Below are positions 47,481 through 61,904 of a stretch of 64,000 bases of DNA, one piece after another. The notes under the pieces were generated by a model, which saw nothing but the letters and a program-made list of their open reading frames with translations, was not told the DNA's origin and ran no database searches. How positions within the stretch are numbered: position 1 is the first letter of the stretch; the number at the start of each line of letters is the position of its first letter. This stretch comes from Poronia punctata (Eukaryota > Ascomycota > Sordariomycetes > Xylariales > Xylariaceae). Position numbers and translations under genes: made by a program. The stretch covers positions 62,001 through 126,000 of the forward strand of contig MU401487.1 of NCBI GenBank assembly GCA_022579005.1. Direction: 5' to 3'.

Positions 47481-49294
47481 CTGGAGGAGAAGTCGAGCTT
47501 CGGACCTGGAACCACTCTGTGGGGATAGACCTTGGACTTCGACTTCGAGCTCTGCTTCCAGCATCATGACTTTGCTAGGATAGGTTAGGTTATTAGGATA
47601 CCGGGTGTCCGGGTGTCCGGGTGTCCGGGTTTCCTATCCCGATAAATTGCGATGCTCAAGTTTGAAAACAATCAGACAAAGATTTACTTCAGGGACCACT
47701 GTTGTAGTGGTGGACTGTCAGAACCTTGGCGTCTTGTTTGACTTGGCTCCAACGTTACTTCCCGACTTTATCATGTATCTATCTGCACCTACCTTATGTA
47801 CCCTCCCCATTGCGGTGGTCGTGCCTCCCTATGTCATCCAGATGTGTAGAAACCATTATCTGGTTGCAAACCTATCATGACATCTTTTCTGCATTTTTGC
47901 CGGAGCTCAGCAATGACACTATTTTGAAGCAGTGTGTGCCTGCCTGTGATCCGTAAGTAGGTAGTGTAATATACGAGTAGTACCTGTCCAATATCTGTCC
48001 AGACGGACTGTATTATTAGCGTCCGCCTTCCATACGCGGTTCCATCTAGTAGAATAATAAGCAGGAATAAGGCGACGTACATCTGGATATTGGTCCTCTC
48101 GTTAACAATGCCAAGTTGTCCGGTTATTTTCTTACTAAGCTAACTAACAGCAAACGTGGTATATTTTCCAGACATTTTGTGCTAGGTAGCTTGAGGCGTG
48201 CGGCTAGAACATCAAGACACGGACAACCGGTGAGCTGGCCCGGAGGGGTCGGGCGGGGAAGACAAACTGTCTTGTGTCGTGAAACGCCACCTAGGTTTTA
48301 AAGATACTGGCTAGTTAAAGTGTCGCGTTATTATACCGAGGCAAAAGAGCGCTTGGCTTGGGGAATAGTGGTATCGTAGTGCTGTTCTCGTCATAGTCAT
48401 TGAACTTTGACCGGTAGATGTTGGGAGAAGCAAGGTGTTTGAACTTTGAAGCGGCATGACCAATAGCAAGCCGAATTACCTGCCTCGTTCAAATTGGTAT
48501 CCCCTGCTGTAGCCCACGTGGGGGAAGCTTATTATCTTCGGTATCATCTGCTCTTCGGTTTGTTGATTAATCAGGTCTTTTATTGACCAATTATCGCAGT
48601 ACCGCTCGACGTGCATCGTAATTTGGGTCTGCTGTGCTACCTCGCTTGTTCTTGAACTAGCTTTGACGGTGAAACGCCTCAAGTAGATAAATCACTTACC
48701 GGCCCCGGAGACCGGGCTCTATATGCAGCGTTGATCGAGATGCAGGTGCCAAAATGAACATCAAGCCTCAAGGATTTGGCTATGGGATTTGGATCGTGAG
48801 AGTCTCCGAGTCCACTTGGACTTGGCGCTAGCGGTAGGTGTTGTCAGCAGTATTAAAAGACGCTGATTTTCGACTGCGGTCCACTGAATTTTAGGTGATT
48901 ATTACCGCTAACCTTTCCGAGTACGTGCTGCAATCTGGGACCTCGCTCTGCTGTCTACAGTATGTGCATTCTGTCTGCTTGACGCATGGTAAGAATAGAA
49001 TGGTGATGAGACACGAGGGAAAATCGCGCAACGTCCCCTTTCCGCAGAATTTGTCCATGTTTTTGAAAAGTGAGAAAAGACCAACCTGGAGTTGATCGTG
49101 CCTGCTCCCCTTTTTTCTCTCTATCTGATCTTTGGTTGTTGCACATGACGTCAGAACTTTAATTGAGGCCCCCCAATTCTGTTTCACTCAAGATAGTCTC
49201 TCCCGTCGTGATAAGCTCGGGTCAATTCTCTTATCAATCACATACGTACGCCTATTATTGTAGCTTGCGCGGAACACGGGCTATTGCATATTGT
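47481..49294. other. 1.8 kb region without a supported gene
   Basis: It includes a CCGGGTGT tandem repeat at 47601-47630 and the promoter of the ketosamine kinase gene. Short frames only. Confidence 0.5.
47601..47630. repeat. CCGGGTGT tandem repeat
   Basis: Nearly four head-to-tail copies of the octamer CCGGGTGT. Confidence 0.9.
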
Positions 49295-50401
49295 ATGCCA
49301 TCCAAGATGCGGCCTGTCGATCCCGCAATAATCGAGGCGCTTGGCCTTGACCCTGTCGTGACGAGACTTGCGTCGCACGGGGGGTCGGGATTCGCGTCGA
49401 CATTCAAGCTCAGCTCAAAAGTCGATGGCAAAGAGGCCAACTTTTTCGTCAAGACCGGCACCGACCCGGACGCTGCGATGATGTTCCAGGGTACATATTG
49501 TCCCCCGAGATCCGAGTTAGCGCAGTTACTTACCTGCATACGAAGGCGAGCATGAATCGCTCAATGCTATACGAAGAGTCGTGCCCACTCTTTGCCCGAG
49601 ATCACATGCCCAAGGCGCGTGTAGAGATAGCCCGGGCAAGTATTTCATGGTTACAGACTTCTTGGATCTCAACTCGTCGGCGCCCGGAGGCTCAGGTGAG
49701 ACTTTGGCGCAGAAACTGGCTCGTCTACACACGACCCCTGCCCCTATTCCGGAGGGGTTTGATAAGCCCATGTATGGCTTCCCCGTGACGACATGTTGCG
49801 GCGCCTCGCCCCAGGACAATAGCTGGAAGGCGTCGTGGGCCGACTTCTACGCCAATAACCGCCTACGCACTATTCTCCGTGCCGGCGTCAAGCAGAATGG
49901 GTCCGACGCCGAATTATTTGAAGCGGTAGAGAAGACGGCCGAGACGATTGTACCTCGCTTGCTTGGGGATGACCATTTGAAGGGTGTTCAGCCTGTCTTG
50001 GTTCATGGAGATCTGTGGAGCGGGAACCATGGCCGCGGGCGCATCGCGGGCGAGGGCGGCGCGGAGGAAGTCGTCTTTGACCCATCTTGCGTATACGGCC
50101 ATTCCGAGTACGAGCTGGGTATCATGCGCATGTTTGGCGGTTTCGGGGGTAGCTTCTGGAAAGAGTATGGAAGTCTCGTGCCGAAGTCGGAACCAAGCGA
50201 GGAGTGGGAGGATCGCGTAGCCTTGTATGAGTTGTAAGTACTCCCTGTGAATGACGTCTGTGTATAATGCGTGACTACGTATGTGGCTCTAATCTGCATG
50301 TTTCTAGATACCATCACTTGAACCATTGGGCTTTGTTTGGTGGCGGTTATAGGAACGGCGCAATGTCGATTATGAAGAAGCTTCTTTCCAAGTATGGATG
50401 A
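49295..50401 (+). CDS. Ketosamine-3-kinase (fructosamine kinase family)
   Basis: Three exons, 49295-49490, 49546-50233 and 50308-50401, give 325 residues, close to human FN3K (309). The N-lobe has DPVVTRLASHGGSGFASTFK and KEANFFVKTG, with the ATP-site lysine in FFVKTG. The C-lobe has the catalytic HGDLWSGN (about 241-248) and the metal-binding VVFDPSCVYGHSEYELGIMR, both diagnostic of the family; the usual alanine after DP is Ser here. The end LFGGGYRNGAMSIMKKLL matches the conserved GY--GA-S-M/I terminal helix. These enzymes phosphorylate ketosamines on glycated proteins or small molecules, so that the sugar is released; the substrate here is inferred from family. The start could also be the Met at 49307. 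Confidence 0.9.
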
Positions 50402-50962
50402 AAAAAGGATGGACGGTTAAACAATACCTGACCTACATATCTAACCTAATATCCTAGATATCCACGACCTACTCATAGCTAACCTACCACGACACTCGCC
50501 ACCAACTAACACATTCCTATAAAACCATACTCATATACCTAATGTATACTTACCTAGATACATACATGCGTAGCTTTATTCTATTGGTATTCCCACTGTC
50601 AGTAGGAAATATCTCTTTCTTACCTTCTTTAGTATTAAAGAATAAATAATCATATTGGCTTCGAACAGGGGTTTAGATACGGTGTATTTGTAGGTATGAG
50701 TAAGAACACGTCTGTCAAGGTACATAATACCGACGGAATATGGGATTCAGGATCCATCCTTCGGAGTAAGGCCCGCTTGCCCCATATTTGTAACCCCGAC
50801 CTTTCGTGACCTGTAGATAAACTCTATTTTCACCTCTTCTACGGACAGTCCTATTATATCGTCACAAACAGCTCAAGTACGTACATCAAACTCACATTAT
50901 AAAACAGAACAGACCGAATATCTAACATCCCATTACAAAAGCCGCCTAAACCTTGGATCTTG
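50402..50962. other. Short intergenic region before the riboside kinase gene
   Basis: About 560 bases on the same strand between two genes; A/T-rich 3' flank then promoter. No gene seen. Confidence 0.5.
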
Positions 50963-52129
50963 ATGGCGGAAAACAACCGCAAAGCCGTCATCGTCGGCAT
51001 AAGCGGGGCATCGTCAAGCGGAAAGACGACACTCGCCCGACTACTGCGCGACGTGTTTCCGAATACATTTGTCTTGCATGAAGATGATTTCTATCGTGCA
51101 GAGGAGGAGTAAGTGATTTTTTCCGGTCTTTCTGTTTTTAATCACATTCTTGATATGGAAAGAAAAAAAAATTGGAGAAAAAAAAGGAAAAAGGAAAAGA
51201 GGAAATAGGAAAACTGACAAATAAAACCCCTCCTGTGAATTTTAGGATCCCTATCAAAGATGGTATTCTAGATTGGGATTGCCAGGGAGCTATCAATTTC
51301 GACGAGATGGCAAAGGCGCTTGAATATATTCGTGCAGAGGGGGAGTTTCCTGTAAGTCTTTTTTTTCTCTCTCTCTCTCTCTCTTTTTCCTCTCCCGAGT
51401 AAATCTTTTATTTTTCTTTCTCTCACTTCTATTCTTTCCACCTGCATACTTCTTAAGAACTATTGCTAAAGATAAGAATTTCTTTTTCGCCCTATAAACT
51501 TCCCACTCACAAAAACAAACCATCACCCACAAAAAAACTAACTAACTAACCGCGCAAAAAAACAGCCCTTCGTCGACTCAAAAGAAGACAAAAACTCCGT
51601 AGGCAAAAACACCGTGCCGGAAACCGTCATCCAAGCGGCCAAGGCCCGCGTGGCCGAATGGTCCCGTCGACAACCCGCCCACTCCCTCCTCACGAAAAGA
51701 CTTTGCATATTGGACGGATTCCTCCTCTTTGGTCGCGACCGCCCTTTATCCCATATAGCTGACAATCTACTGGATATCCGCATCTTATTAACAGTGAGTC
51801 GGGCCAGGGCTACCGCTAGGAGGGAGGCCAGGGATGGATATGTTACGCTTGAAGGGTTTTGGAAAGATCCCCCGGGTTACGTGGATAAGATTGTTTGGCC
51901 GAATTATGCGGCTTCGCATGCTTGGCTTTTTAAAGAGGGGAATGTGGAGGGGAAGTTGGATGGGGGGGTTTTGAGGGAGAAGGACATCCTTGCTCTTCCG
52001 GGGCTTGTTGATGGTGAAGGGGGGGAAGATGGGCAGGAGCAGGGTTTGGATGTTGATATGAGGGTTATGTTTGAGTGGGCTGTTGAGATGTTGATACAGA
52101 AGTTGGAAGAAGTTACGAAGACGGGGTAG
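50963..52129 (+). CDS. nrk1: Nicotinamide riboside kinase (Nrk1)
   Basis: Three exons, 50963-51108, 51246-51351 and 51566-52129, give 271 residues. The Walker A motif GISGASSSGKTTLARLL is at about 12-28. LHEDDFYRAEEEIPIKDG contains the substrate-binding acidic pair, and LDWDCQGAINFDEM follows, then ILDGFLLFG with the Walker-B-like strand. The lid region reads RATARREARDGYVTLEGFWK and YVDKIVWPNYAASHAWLF, both family hallmarks. Nrk1 phosphorylates nicotinamide riboside to NMN for NAD salvage. A Gly/Glu/Asp-rich insertion (GEGGEDGQEQGLDVD) precedes the last helix and is a fungal elaboration. Introns of 137 and 214 bases are long for this window and rich in A or CT repeats. Confidence 0.93.
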
Positions 52130-52357
52130 GGCATGGAAAATAAAAATGTCTTGATTATTTATGAAGGTTATTAAAAGATTCTCATTAGGGGCTTTTTGTG
52201 TGAGTTTTGATGCTGGATCTTTTCTGGTCTCCCTTTTTACGATTTTTCCATAGGAAACCCCGGATGGTTTTGCTTCTCCTTCGCTTTCTCCCCTCCCCCC
52301 CATCTTACTTTTCCAAAAACACCGAGGGACGTACTCCTGATGACTAGACTAAATATA
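52130..52357. other. Convergent 3' region, Nrk1 and glucoamylase
   Basis: 228 bases between convergent stop codons; T-rich on the plus strand. The two 3' UTRs probably overlap or abut. Confidence 0.5.
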
Positions 52358-54437
<2,080 letters not shown>

Positions 54438-57406
54438 GATGGGCCCAAAGAGGTATTGACTGTCGGTGAAGGAAAGAAAGGATGAAGTGGCGTTTTGAGC
54501 GAGGTCCATTTCGACTTTATATATCCATAAATCTAGGCCATCCCATCGTGAGAGGCCCCGGACTCTCTATCTCCGGGGCTGGATGTGACTTCGTAGTCGG
54601 GGCCACTGACGGAGGTCGGTATTAGGGCCGATTCGGTGTAACGGAGACCGGCCTTGTATTGGCTGGTATATGCCGGTAGACGCAATTTGAACTCCCGGTA
54701 CCAAAACAGTTTAAACTGGCCTTGGGCTAACTGGTTGCTTTTAGGGCACGCAGGACGCTGGACGTCGAACGTACGAGTAGGGTATGGACCGTACGATGAC
54801 GTATTTCAAGCTGGCGCAAGGTATGCCTGGTCTAGCCCCTAGATAGGTAGTCGGTAGGTGTTTACTTACTGTTCCAGAAGCTTTCTAGATCTCCGAATCG
54901 GCCCGCATCGGTCCGCATCTGCAAGCCCCAAGATCATACTCTAGGTAGTCCGTGTACGAGTATGTGAGGGAAACCAAATAGGCAACTGATGCCCGGGAGG
55001 AAGTGGGGTCAACAAACACCACACACTTTCTTCAACCTTGTCAACACCAAATAACTGCCATAGTCAACCATTTCCAAGGTGCGTAGCACAGTCAGATAAA
55101 TTAGAAGAAATGCGATGGCTGTATCTATAGAAAGACAAATGGTTCGGGACTACTTATATAGCCTTTTTTCATGTAGAGAATAAGTTTTAAGCGTTCAATT
55201 TGGTTTAAAATGATGGCCGCTTATAGCAGTAATGTAGGGCGGACAGTCGACGGTCATGGACTCATGGGTGTGTGGTGTTTTGTAGACCCTGCTTTTGCCC
55301 GTCCACTTTCTAACACTGTACGGCGAACTTTAGCGTTTTTACCTTACTAAATCAAGGAAAGTGCACAGCCTAGAAACTTGGACGGTACGTACTACGGTAC
55401 GTACATTTGCTCCACAAAACGCAAAAGATCGCATGGCATTCTGGGGGTTGTTAGGTTGCCGAACGCACCCTGAATAGAGAAGTCGTAAACGATAAAGGCG
55501 TTTAGGTTGAGATGCTATTCGTTAACCCGCCGTTGGTCTCTACCCTAGTACCTAGGTTAAGGCAGCTTGTGAGTAAGTATATGATGGGGACTATTGAGAA
55601 TAGCACGATGTAGTTGTCCAACGTACGCGCTGCATCCGCTTCATCGAGTGACGTCTAGGTTTGTTTGATATGTATCAGGTAGTCAAGCCGAGCTATCAAG
55701 ACCCGTCTTAACATGCAATTACGTTAGATGTATAATGAATGTGACACTGTCACGTACCCCTTCAGAAGGCTTCTTGGTATCTTCGTCAAGCCTGCCGACC
55801 TAATCGATGAGGGCGCCAGTTCCGCAGTCCTCGAGAAACCCCTCGCGGTAACGCTTACACTAGTCGCTCATACCAAGCCAGTAAATACGCGAGAGGTCAT
55901 ATAAGACCCCGAGTAGGGCTTTAAAAACCCGGCGCAGAAGGCTGAGTTTGTCGCAGATATCCCTAATCTCGCCTCGTTGGTTATGTTTCGGGTTTCAAGG
56001 TGCCTTCTTCCTTTTTTTCTTTCTTTTGCCGTTCCCTATTCGGTCCCTGGTCTCTTTGATTCCTTTGTGTGACTAAGACTCCAGTGAGTCGATTAGAAGC
56101 ACACCATGTGCTCAATCATATCGTCTGGATCCTCCATCGACTCGATGCCGCCCTGGCATGTCGCTTGGGGTATTCTTTGGAACCTAAGTGGTAACGATCC
56201 GGCCAACAAGTGATGACAGTATGGGGCAATATTCAGTCTAGATTAGATGTAGGGATTTGCGGGGGTGAATGCGAAAGTATGACCTTCGCTCAACTTCCAT
56301 AACCAAGGCTAATCAACGATCAGGACTTTCGCCTTGTGATCTGATGCCTCTCTGTTGGTTGTATCCTCGATTGGAATGTCCTCATCATTTCTGGCCTGTA
56401 TACCTTATACAGGAGCTTTCTTTGACAGGTCTTGCAACGGAGCAGTTCTCTTTAGAGTTCCAACAGGACGGACAATGCCTCGAGCATCAATTTGGACTTC
56501 CAGCAACCCAAATACCTTCCTCGGCAACACAATCTTCGGACAAGTTGCTCATAAAATGACTGTTCAGAAGGTTGCCTTACCTCTATGTTGCTCTACCCGG
56601 CCTGGCAATGTATTTCGTCAGCTCGGCGTTGCCCTAGAGCCTGGGATGTAAACATGTAGAATCGGAGGTGCTTATAGGAGTCTTTTCGATCGTATTTTTC
56701 CTAATCGTCCCAAAGTGTCAGGTTCTGGGAAGGTCCTAACCTAGTGCACCTACCCGGGAGACACTTCCATATCATTTGAGACTAGCTTACCTAAGGTTAG
56801 GAAGGTAGGGGTATTTTCATTGTCAAAGGCTGGACATATTACACCAGACCATCTCATCCCGCAAAAAGTCTTCATTACACGTGCACCGACTTGCGGCATA
56901 GATAACATGTAGACAGACAAGATAGACAGATAAAATGCGTACCTAGGTTAGATAACCTTGCGCAAGTTGCAACCACCACCGGCCTTTTTGTTCCGCCACT
57001 GTAGATAGGGAACAGGTGCGTACACCGTACACGTACTGTACCTACAGACCCCTAACCCCACGTTGCCCACCTTTTCCCTTTTCCTATCCCGCCGGACATC
57101 GGCCCCTCACTAGGGGAAAAAAGTATTCGGGACCCTTGAAGGGGGGCGCACTATCAGCGCATATGAATGAATCAATTAGTGTTGATTGGTAATACTCCTA
57201 ACAATCTGAAGAACAACAATTATGACATGACAAACCAATACCATTCTCCTATTTCTATCTATCCAACTTGATCATTCAAAGAGCGTCTACGTTCACACTT
57301 ATCATTCACCATTTTCGTCCAATACATTCCGCTGTCTTGGAATTGAAAACAGCCAAGTTACCTACGAACTACAAAAACCAGGCAGGAAAACAATCACTAC
57401 CCCGCC
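54438..57406. other. 3.0 kb region upstream of glucoamylase and of Dre2
   Basis: No supported gene. It holds the glucoamylase and Dre2 promoters. Overlapping frames at 56269-56651 faintly resemble part of an acyltransferase (described as a finding). Several GTACGTAC and GTACGAGTA words occur. Confidence 0.45.
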
Positions 57407-58431
57407 ATGAACGGCACAACCAATGCGCAGCAGCAGCGCACCCTACTCCTCGCCCCTACATCCATCGCCTCCCACGAGGAGACCCTCCGCGATGTCTACA
57501 CGACCTATGACCGCTCCACCTCTGACCTGACCATGCTCGACCGACTCTCATCCGGGCTCGTCTCCCTCCCACCAGCCACTTATGACCTCGTAATCGTGCT
57601 CGTGGACGCAGACGCAGACGGCGAACGGCGCGTCGAGGCAACTCGCCTCCTCACCCGGCGCGTATACGATGCCGTAGTGGCGTCCATGAAACCGGGGGCT
57701 CTCCTCCGTCCGCTGCAAGGTCCAGCCCTTCCCGAGACTGAAGCTATACTCGCCGGGCTCGTTTCCAAAGGCGATGGGACTTCTTTCGAAAAGACCGAGG
57801 AAGAGGCGCCTGTGCTGTTGCGCCTCGGTGGTGGGAGGAACAAGAAGAATAATGATAATGGGCCGAAGAGTAACGGGGTCGCCGATAATAATAGTAGTAA
57901 TAAGCCCGCTGCTACTACTATAAGTTTACTACCTGCCGATGACTTGGACGGATTTGGTGGTGATGATGACGACGATCTTATCGACGAAGCCACACTGTTA
58001 ACGGAAGAAGACATGACACAAACCATCAAACCACGTACGTTTCTATATCTAACTAAAACCCCTGTTTTTTCCCTACCATTCCTCCTTGTTACCTATGCTA
58101 AGTGTCCCGAATTTTAGCAGCCGAATGTATCCCCAAGATCGGCAAACGGCGCCGTGCCTGCAAAGACTGCACATGTGGACTTGCCGCCAAGCTCGAAGCG
58201 GAAGACAAGGCGCGCCGCGCCAAAGCCGACGCCGACCTGAACGTGTTGAAGCTCGGCGCCGATGATCTCGACGACCTCGAGCTGGACTTCACCATCAAGG
58301 GCAAGGTGGGCTCGTGCGGGAGCTGCAGTCTGGGCGACGCCTTCCGTTGTGCCGACTGTCCCTACATGGGATTACCTGCCTTCAAGCCCGGCGAGGAGGT
58401 CACTATTCTGAACAACGTGGCCCAGCTGTAA
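57407..58431 (+). CDS. dre2: Dre2, cytosolic Fe-S cluster assembly factor (CIAPIN1/anamorsin)
   Basis: Two exons, 57407-58034 and 58118-58431, give 313 residues. The N-terminal part, about 1-130, is a degenerate methyltransferase-like fold ([38 protein letters not shown]). A low-complexity linker with Asn and Asp runs follows. The C-terminal CIAPIN1 domain holds the [2Fe-2S] motif Cys213-X10-Cys224-X2-Cys227-X-Cys229 and the [4Fe-4S] motif Cys276-X2-Cys279-X7-Cys287-X2-Cys290. The residues after the second motif ([14 protein letters not shown]) are also diagnostic. With the diflavin reductase Tah18, Dre2 passes electrons from NADPH at an early step of cytosolic iron-sulfur assembly. The intron falls exactly before the first cysteine motif. 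Confidence 0.96.
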
Positions 58432-59214
58432 ATCATCTCGTGATCTCCGCAACATTCATTATTCAGGTTGCGTCATCTCTCTTGGCTTCTTTTGGGCAAC
58501 ATGGAGTTTTACACATGGGGGAGGTACATAAATTGAGGTTCAAGAATTAGCTGCACAAGCCTAACCGAGGTCGTCGACACCGGCCAAACTTGATGGCGTT
58601 GGGCATGGAAATAATCGACGTGAATGGCGGAACGAATTAGTAGCGTCATGGGGGCCGTAGTATAACTAGGATACACGGTTTAAAAAGATACCAAAACCGG
58701 AGTTCGGATTATGAATAGCGGACCTTTTTGAGTTTATACTTTTTTCGCTCGAGACCCTCACCATTAAACATGAGAGGAATCGAGTAGCCGTAAAGAGTTG
58801 ATATCGCATTACGAAGTCGGGCTGACCAAGTATGCATGCGTATTAAGCATGATGCAATGGTGGGCGGTTCACACACAGAGGTACACAAGATAAAATGATG
58901 AATTGACCAAGCGGCACTTGCGGTTGATATTTTGCTCTGTGAAATGCACGTTTGCGGGCCAAGCACTATACAGGAACAATCAACGCTCTCATCATTTGCC
59001 ACCTATGCCGTAGTGAAACTCCGGAACCCTGAGAACCCTATGAACCCTGTCCTGAATCCGGAACCTACTCGTCCCATGGGGCCGCAAATGCACCCAAGAG
59101 TCCCTCGAATAATAGGTCGGTCCATGATTTTCGCCACGAAATGCAAGTCTCGTTATCGTCGTAGCGTCCGATATTTTGTTTTTGTCATTGGGGGTTTTGG
59201 CGAGGATTATTCGT
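58432..59214. other. Convergent 3' region, Dre2 and eL42
   Basis: About 780 bases between convergent stops with no supported gene. Confidence 0.5.
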
Positions 59215-60101
59215 TTAGAAGACAAGGGCGGCACCCTTGGTCTTCTTGTCACCGCTGTAAAACGAAAAAAATAAAATCATCAGCCAACGTCGTCCAACAT
59301 AACACACACACACACGGAGGTGGTATTTTTCCATACCCAAGCTCGAAGTGCTTGCATCGCTTCAGAGGCAGCTGCTTCTTGGCCTTGCATCCATTGCATT
59401 CGAGACGCAACACAACCTTCTTTGTGGTCTTGGCCTTCTTGTGGAAGACGGGTTTTGTCTGACCACCGTAACCAGACTGCTTTCTGTCGTAACGTCTCTT
59501 ACCCCTGTGAGGAGAGGTGTCAGTGTTTGAATCGATGGAAAAAGAAATGTCGACGGTTTCGGAATCGGGGGGTTTTTATGACGAGTGGCGAAGAACACTT
59601 GGGGTATCAAATCGACAGCGCAATCAAGGGGAGCCCTCCGTAGAAAACTCGGTAGGTAGTCGCGAGCCGAGCGGGGGAGGCGTGGAATGTGATTTTGGCG
59701 AAAATAGAATCGGTTCGAGGTATGACTTACTGGGCGAAAGGGCTAGCCTGAAGAATTGTTAGTAAAAATGCGATTCCTTTTGCTACTTCAACGTATAACA
59801 GTTTACGTACCTTGCCAGCCTTGTACTGGGTTACCCTGTCTGCGCGAACAGCCAGTCAATATTTATTGTCCATTTCAACATCCAATATTCCCATGGCATC
59901 CAATCCAAGTTCGGTCGACGGCGTGCGTGTAAATATCGCGGGAGGAATATCTCGATCCGTTTTACTTACGAAGGGTGTGCTTGTTCTCACGGGCGCAGTC
60001 TTTTGTTGAAATTGTACGTTAGCATTTTCCCCTTCGTCTCTTTTTTTCCTATTTCTTGTTTCGAACATACAAGTCTTGCGCGTCTTAGGAATGTTGACCA
60101 T
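59215..60101 (-). CDS. rpl42: 60S ribosomal protein eL42 (L44e family)
   Basis: Six exons, 60101-60071, 59999-59970, 59839-59811, 59747-59731, 59504-59337 and 59254-59215, give 104 residues; yeast Rpl42 has 106. All junctions are GT-AG and in phase. Recognisable blocks: [68 protein letters not shown] and [20 protein letters not shown]. eL42 sits at the 60S E site and normally holds zinc with four cysteines. Here Cys12, Cys72 and Cys75 are present, but the second N-terminal cysteine is replaced by acidic or polar residues (YCARENKH). Pro54 in the QTKPVF segment corresponds to yeast Pro56, the residue whose change to Gln gives cycloheximide resistance. Exon 4 is only 17 bases. It converges on Dre2. 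Confidence 0.92.
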
Positions 60102-61433
60102 TTTGACGACTGGGGGGTCCGGTAGACGTCTATGTGTTGTCGGGTGGTGATGTTGGTGGTGAGGATGGACGTTGGGCGTGGGGTCAAGTTTTCCAGTTTT
60201 GCCGGAGCTTCTCTTACCTTGCGTTCGCTTGTTGTCTTGGTGGCTGGCTGGTAGGCGATTTTGCTTAGGTTTGTGTTTGTGTGCGCTACTAGATCACGTG
60301 CGGAGGCTTGAGGGATGCACTAGCCACAATTGAGGACCTCAAATCCCCCACATCCATATTCCAGACAGCCTACCCTGAAGGCCCATTGGGCCCCTCTACG
60401 AGTAGGTACCTACTCCGGCCTGTCCGGTATCACCTGCAATACCGTAATATGTCTCCGTACACTTGAGATTCTCCCTCTCAACTGATCTATATGTTCACGT
60501 AGTTTACCAAAGTGCCAACACAAATAATATCCGTCATGTTCTTACCTATCGCTTCTAATTGCTTGATTTGTATAGCTGAGTAACAGATAATATTGCTCAC
60601 TTGATTATAAGCCCTATTATATTTGTACAATCACATCTGGGGAGTTCAATCTAATCTAGACTACCTACCTACGTACTTACACAGTAACTCAAGCTGAGCG
60701 TTTTCTATAGTGCCGTGCCTTACGGATGTTCTACCGTAGTACTCGTACTCACTTCAGCTGGACTCGAACGTTGTCAACGGTTACGAGTAAGTTTGGTGGT
60801 CAAAATCGGAGTGCATCGCACCACCACCCCCTTTTGTCCCTCGGTGCCTCGTTGGTCCAGGTGGTCCCATCGCACCGGGGTTTTTTTATATGATTTAGAT
60901 ATTCCCTACTAAACGTGTAATCTGTAGATTCGTCAGTTACACCTACACCTCGACAAAAAAACCAAGTGATTTATTTACGCGGTAGTCTGACGTGTGCAGG
61001 GCTGAAATTTAATCAGAGACGGACAAGCTGAAGCAACAGCAATCACCCACATATCTACGAGTTAGGTACGAGTATCGTAGGTACCGGCATGTCCGTGACC
61101 CGTTAGAGACTGACAGGCACGAGGTAACGGGTGATGTGCTGATAATTGGTCGATCACTGGAGACATACTATACCGTAAACAGGTTCTAGTGGGGATGAAA
61201 CAAACCAAATAGAGACAAGAAAACCACCAACTATCATCCAGGGTCCTCTGTCTCAGCTCTGATCTCACATCTCATTTCTTCACCTCAAGTCCTAATCGGG
61301 AATATATGGCTGCTGCCCTGACCCAATTCTGCGTGGTACTAATAACGTTGTGTTATTTACACGTACGTTTAGATAGGTAATTGACGTAACTTTATTGATT
61401 GACAGGAAACGGCGACTCCTATTGTTCTGTATT

Positions 61434-61451
61434 ATGTATGTATGTATGTAT
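61434..61451. repeat. (TATG)n microsatellite
   Basis: About four TATG units in the intergenic region upstream of the NRPS-like gene. Confidence 0.8.
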
Positions 61452-61747
61452 CCCCTTCCTTGCATCCCCCCCCTTCATTCTCCGGCCGTAATACAAGTAA
61501 ATGTTTGTTTGTAGGTTAAGGTTTGATTACGATTTTATTCAGATGAACTTTTCAATTGCGCCAACTTATAATAACTGTCTGTCAATGGTGTTTTCCCCAT
61601 TGTGCTAGTCACACAAATATACTGAGTAACCAAACGCCCCCCTTGGGTTCCCTCCGGACCAGCTTGCAGATCTGGCTTCTGGCGTGTATAAGTCTTATTC
61701 CCAATACATTGGGTCAAGAAATCAATAGTACCGTGATTCATGTGACG

Positions 61748-61772
61748 TGCCTTTTGCCTTTTGCCTTTTGCC
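61748..61772. repeat. CCTTTTG tandem repeat
   Basis: Three consecutive CCTTTTG units followed by CCTAC, about 135 bases upstream of the NRPS-like start codon. Confidence 0.8.
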
Positions 61773-61904
61773 TACTTCTATATAATTACCTAGCTATGGT
61801 CCCGAACACAACGTTAGTAATCTCCTCGTCCACGTTTTACGTTTAGGTATTATATGTCTTTTTTCCAGGTCAGAGATATTATATGACCTAGATCTAGTTA
61901 AAAT

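Larger units (their letters stand above)
60102..61904. other. 1.8 kb region between eL42 and the NRPS-like gene
   Basis: Outward-facing genes flank it, so it holds both promoters. It includes a GTACTCGT octamer at 60739-60746, a TATG microsatellite at about 61434-61451 and a CCTTTTG tandem repeat. No gene supported. Confidence 0.5.

Noticed and set aside
54438..54509. Glucoamylase start at the upstream Met (24 residues earlier)
   Set aside because: It would place polar residues ahead of the signal peptide. The Met at 54437 begins a normal secretory signal.
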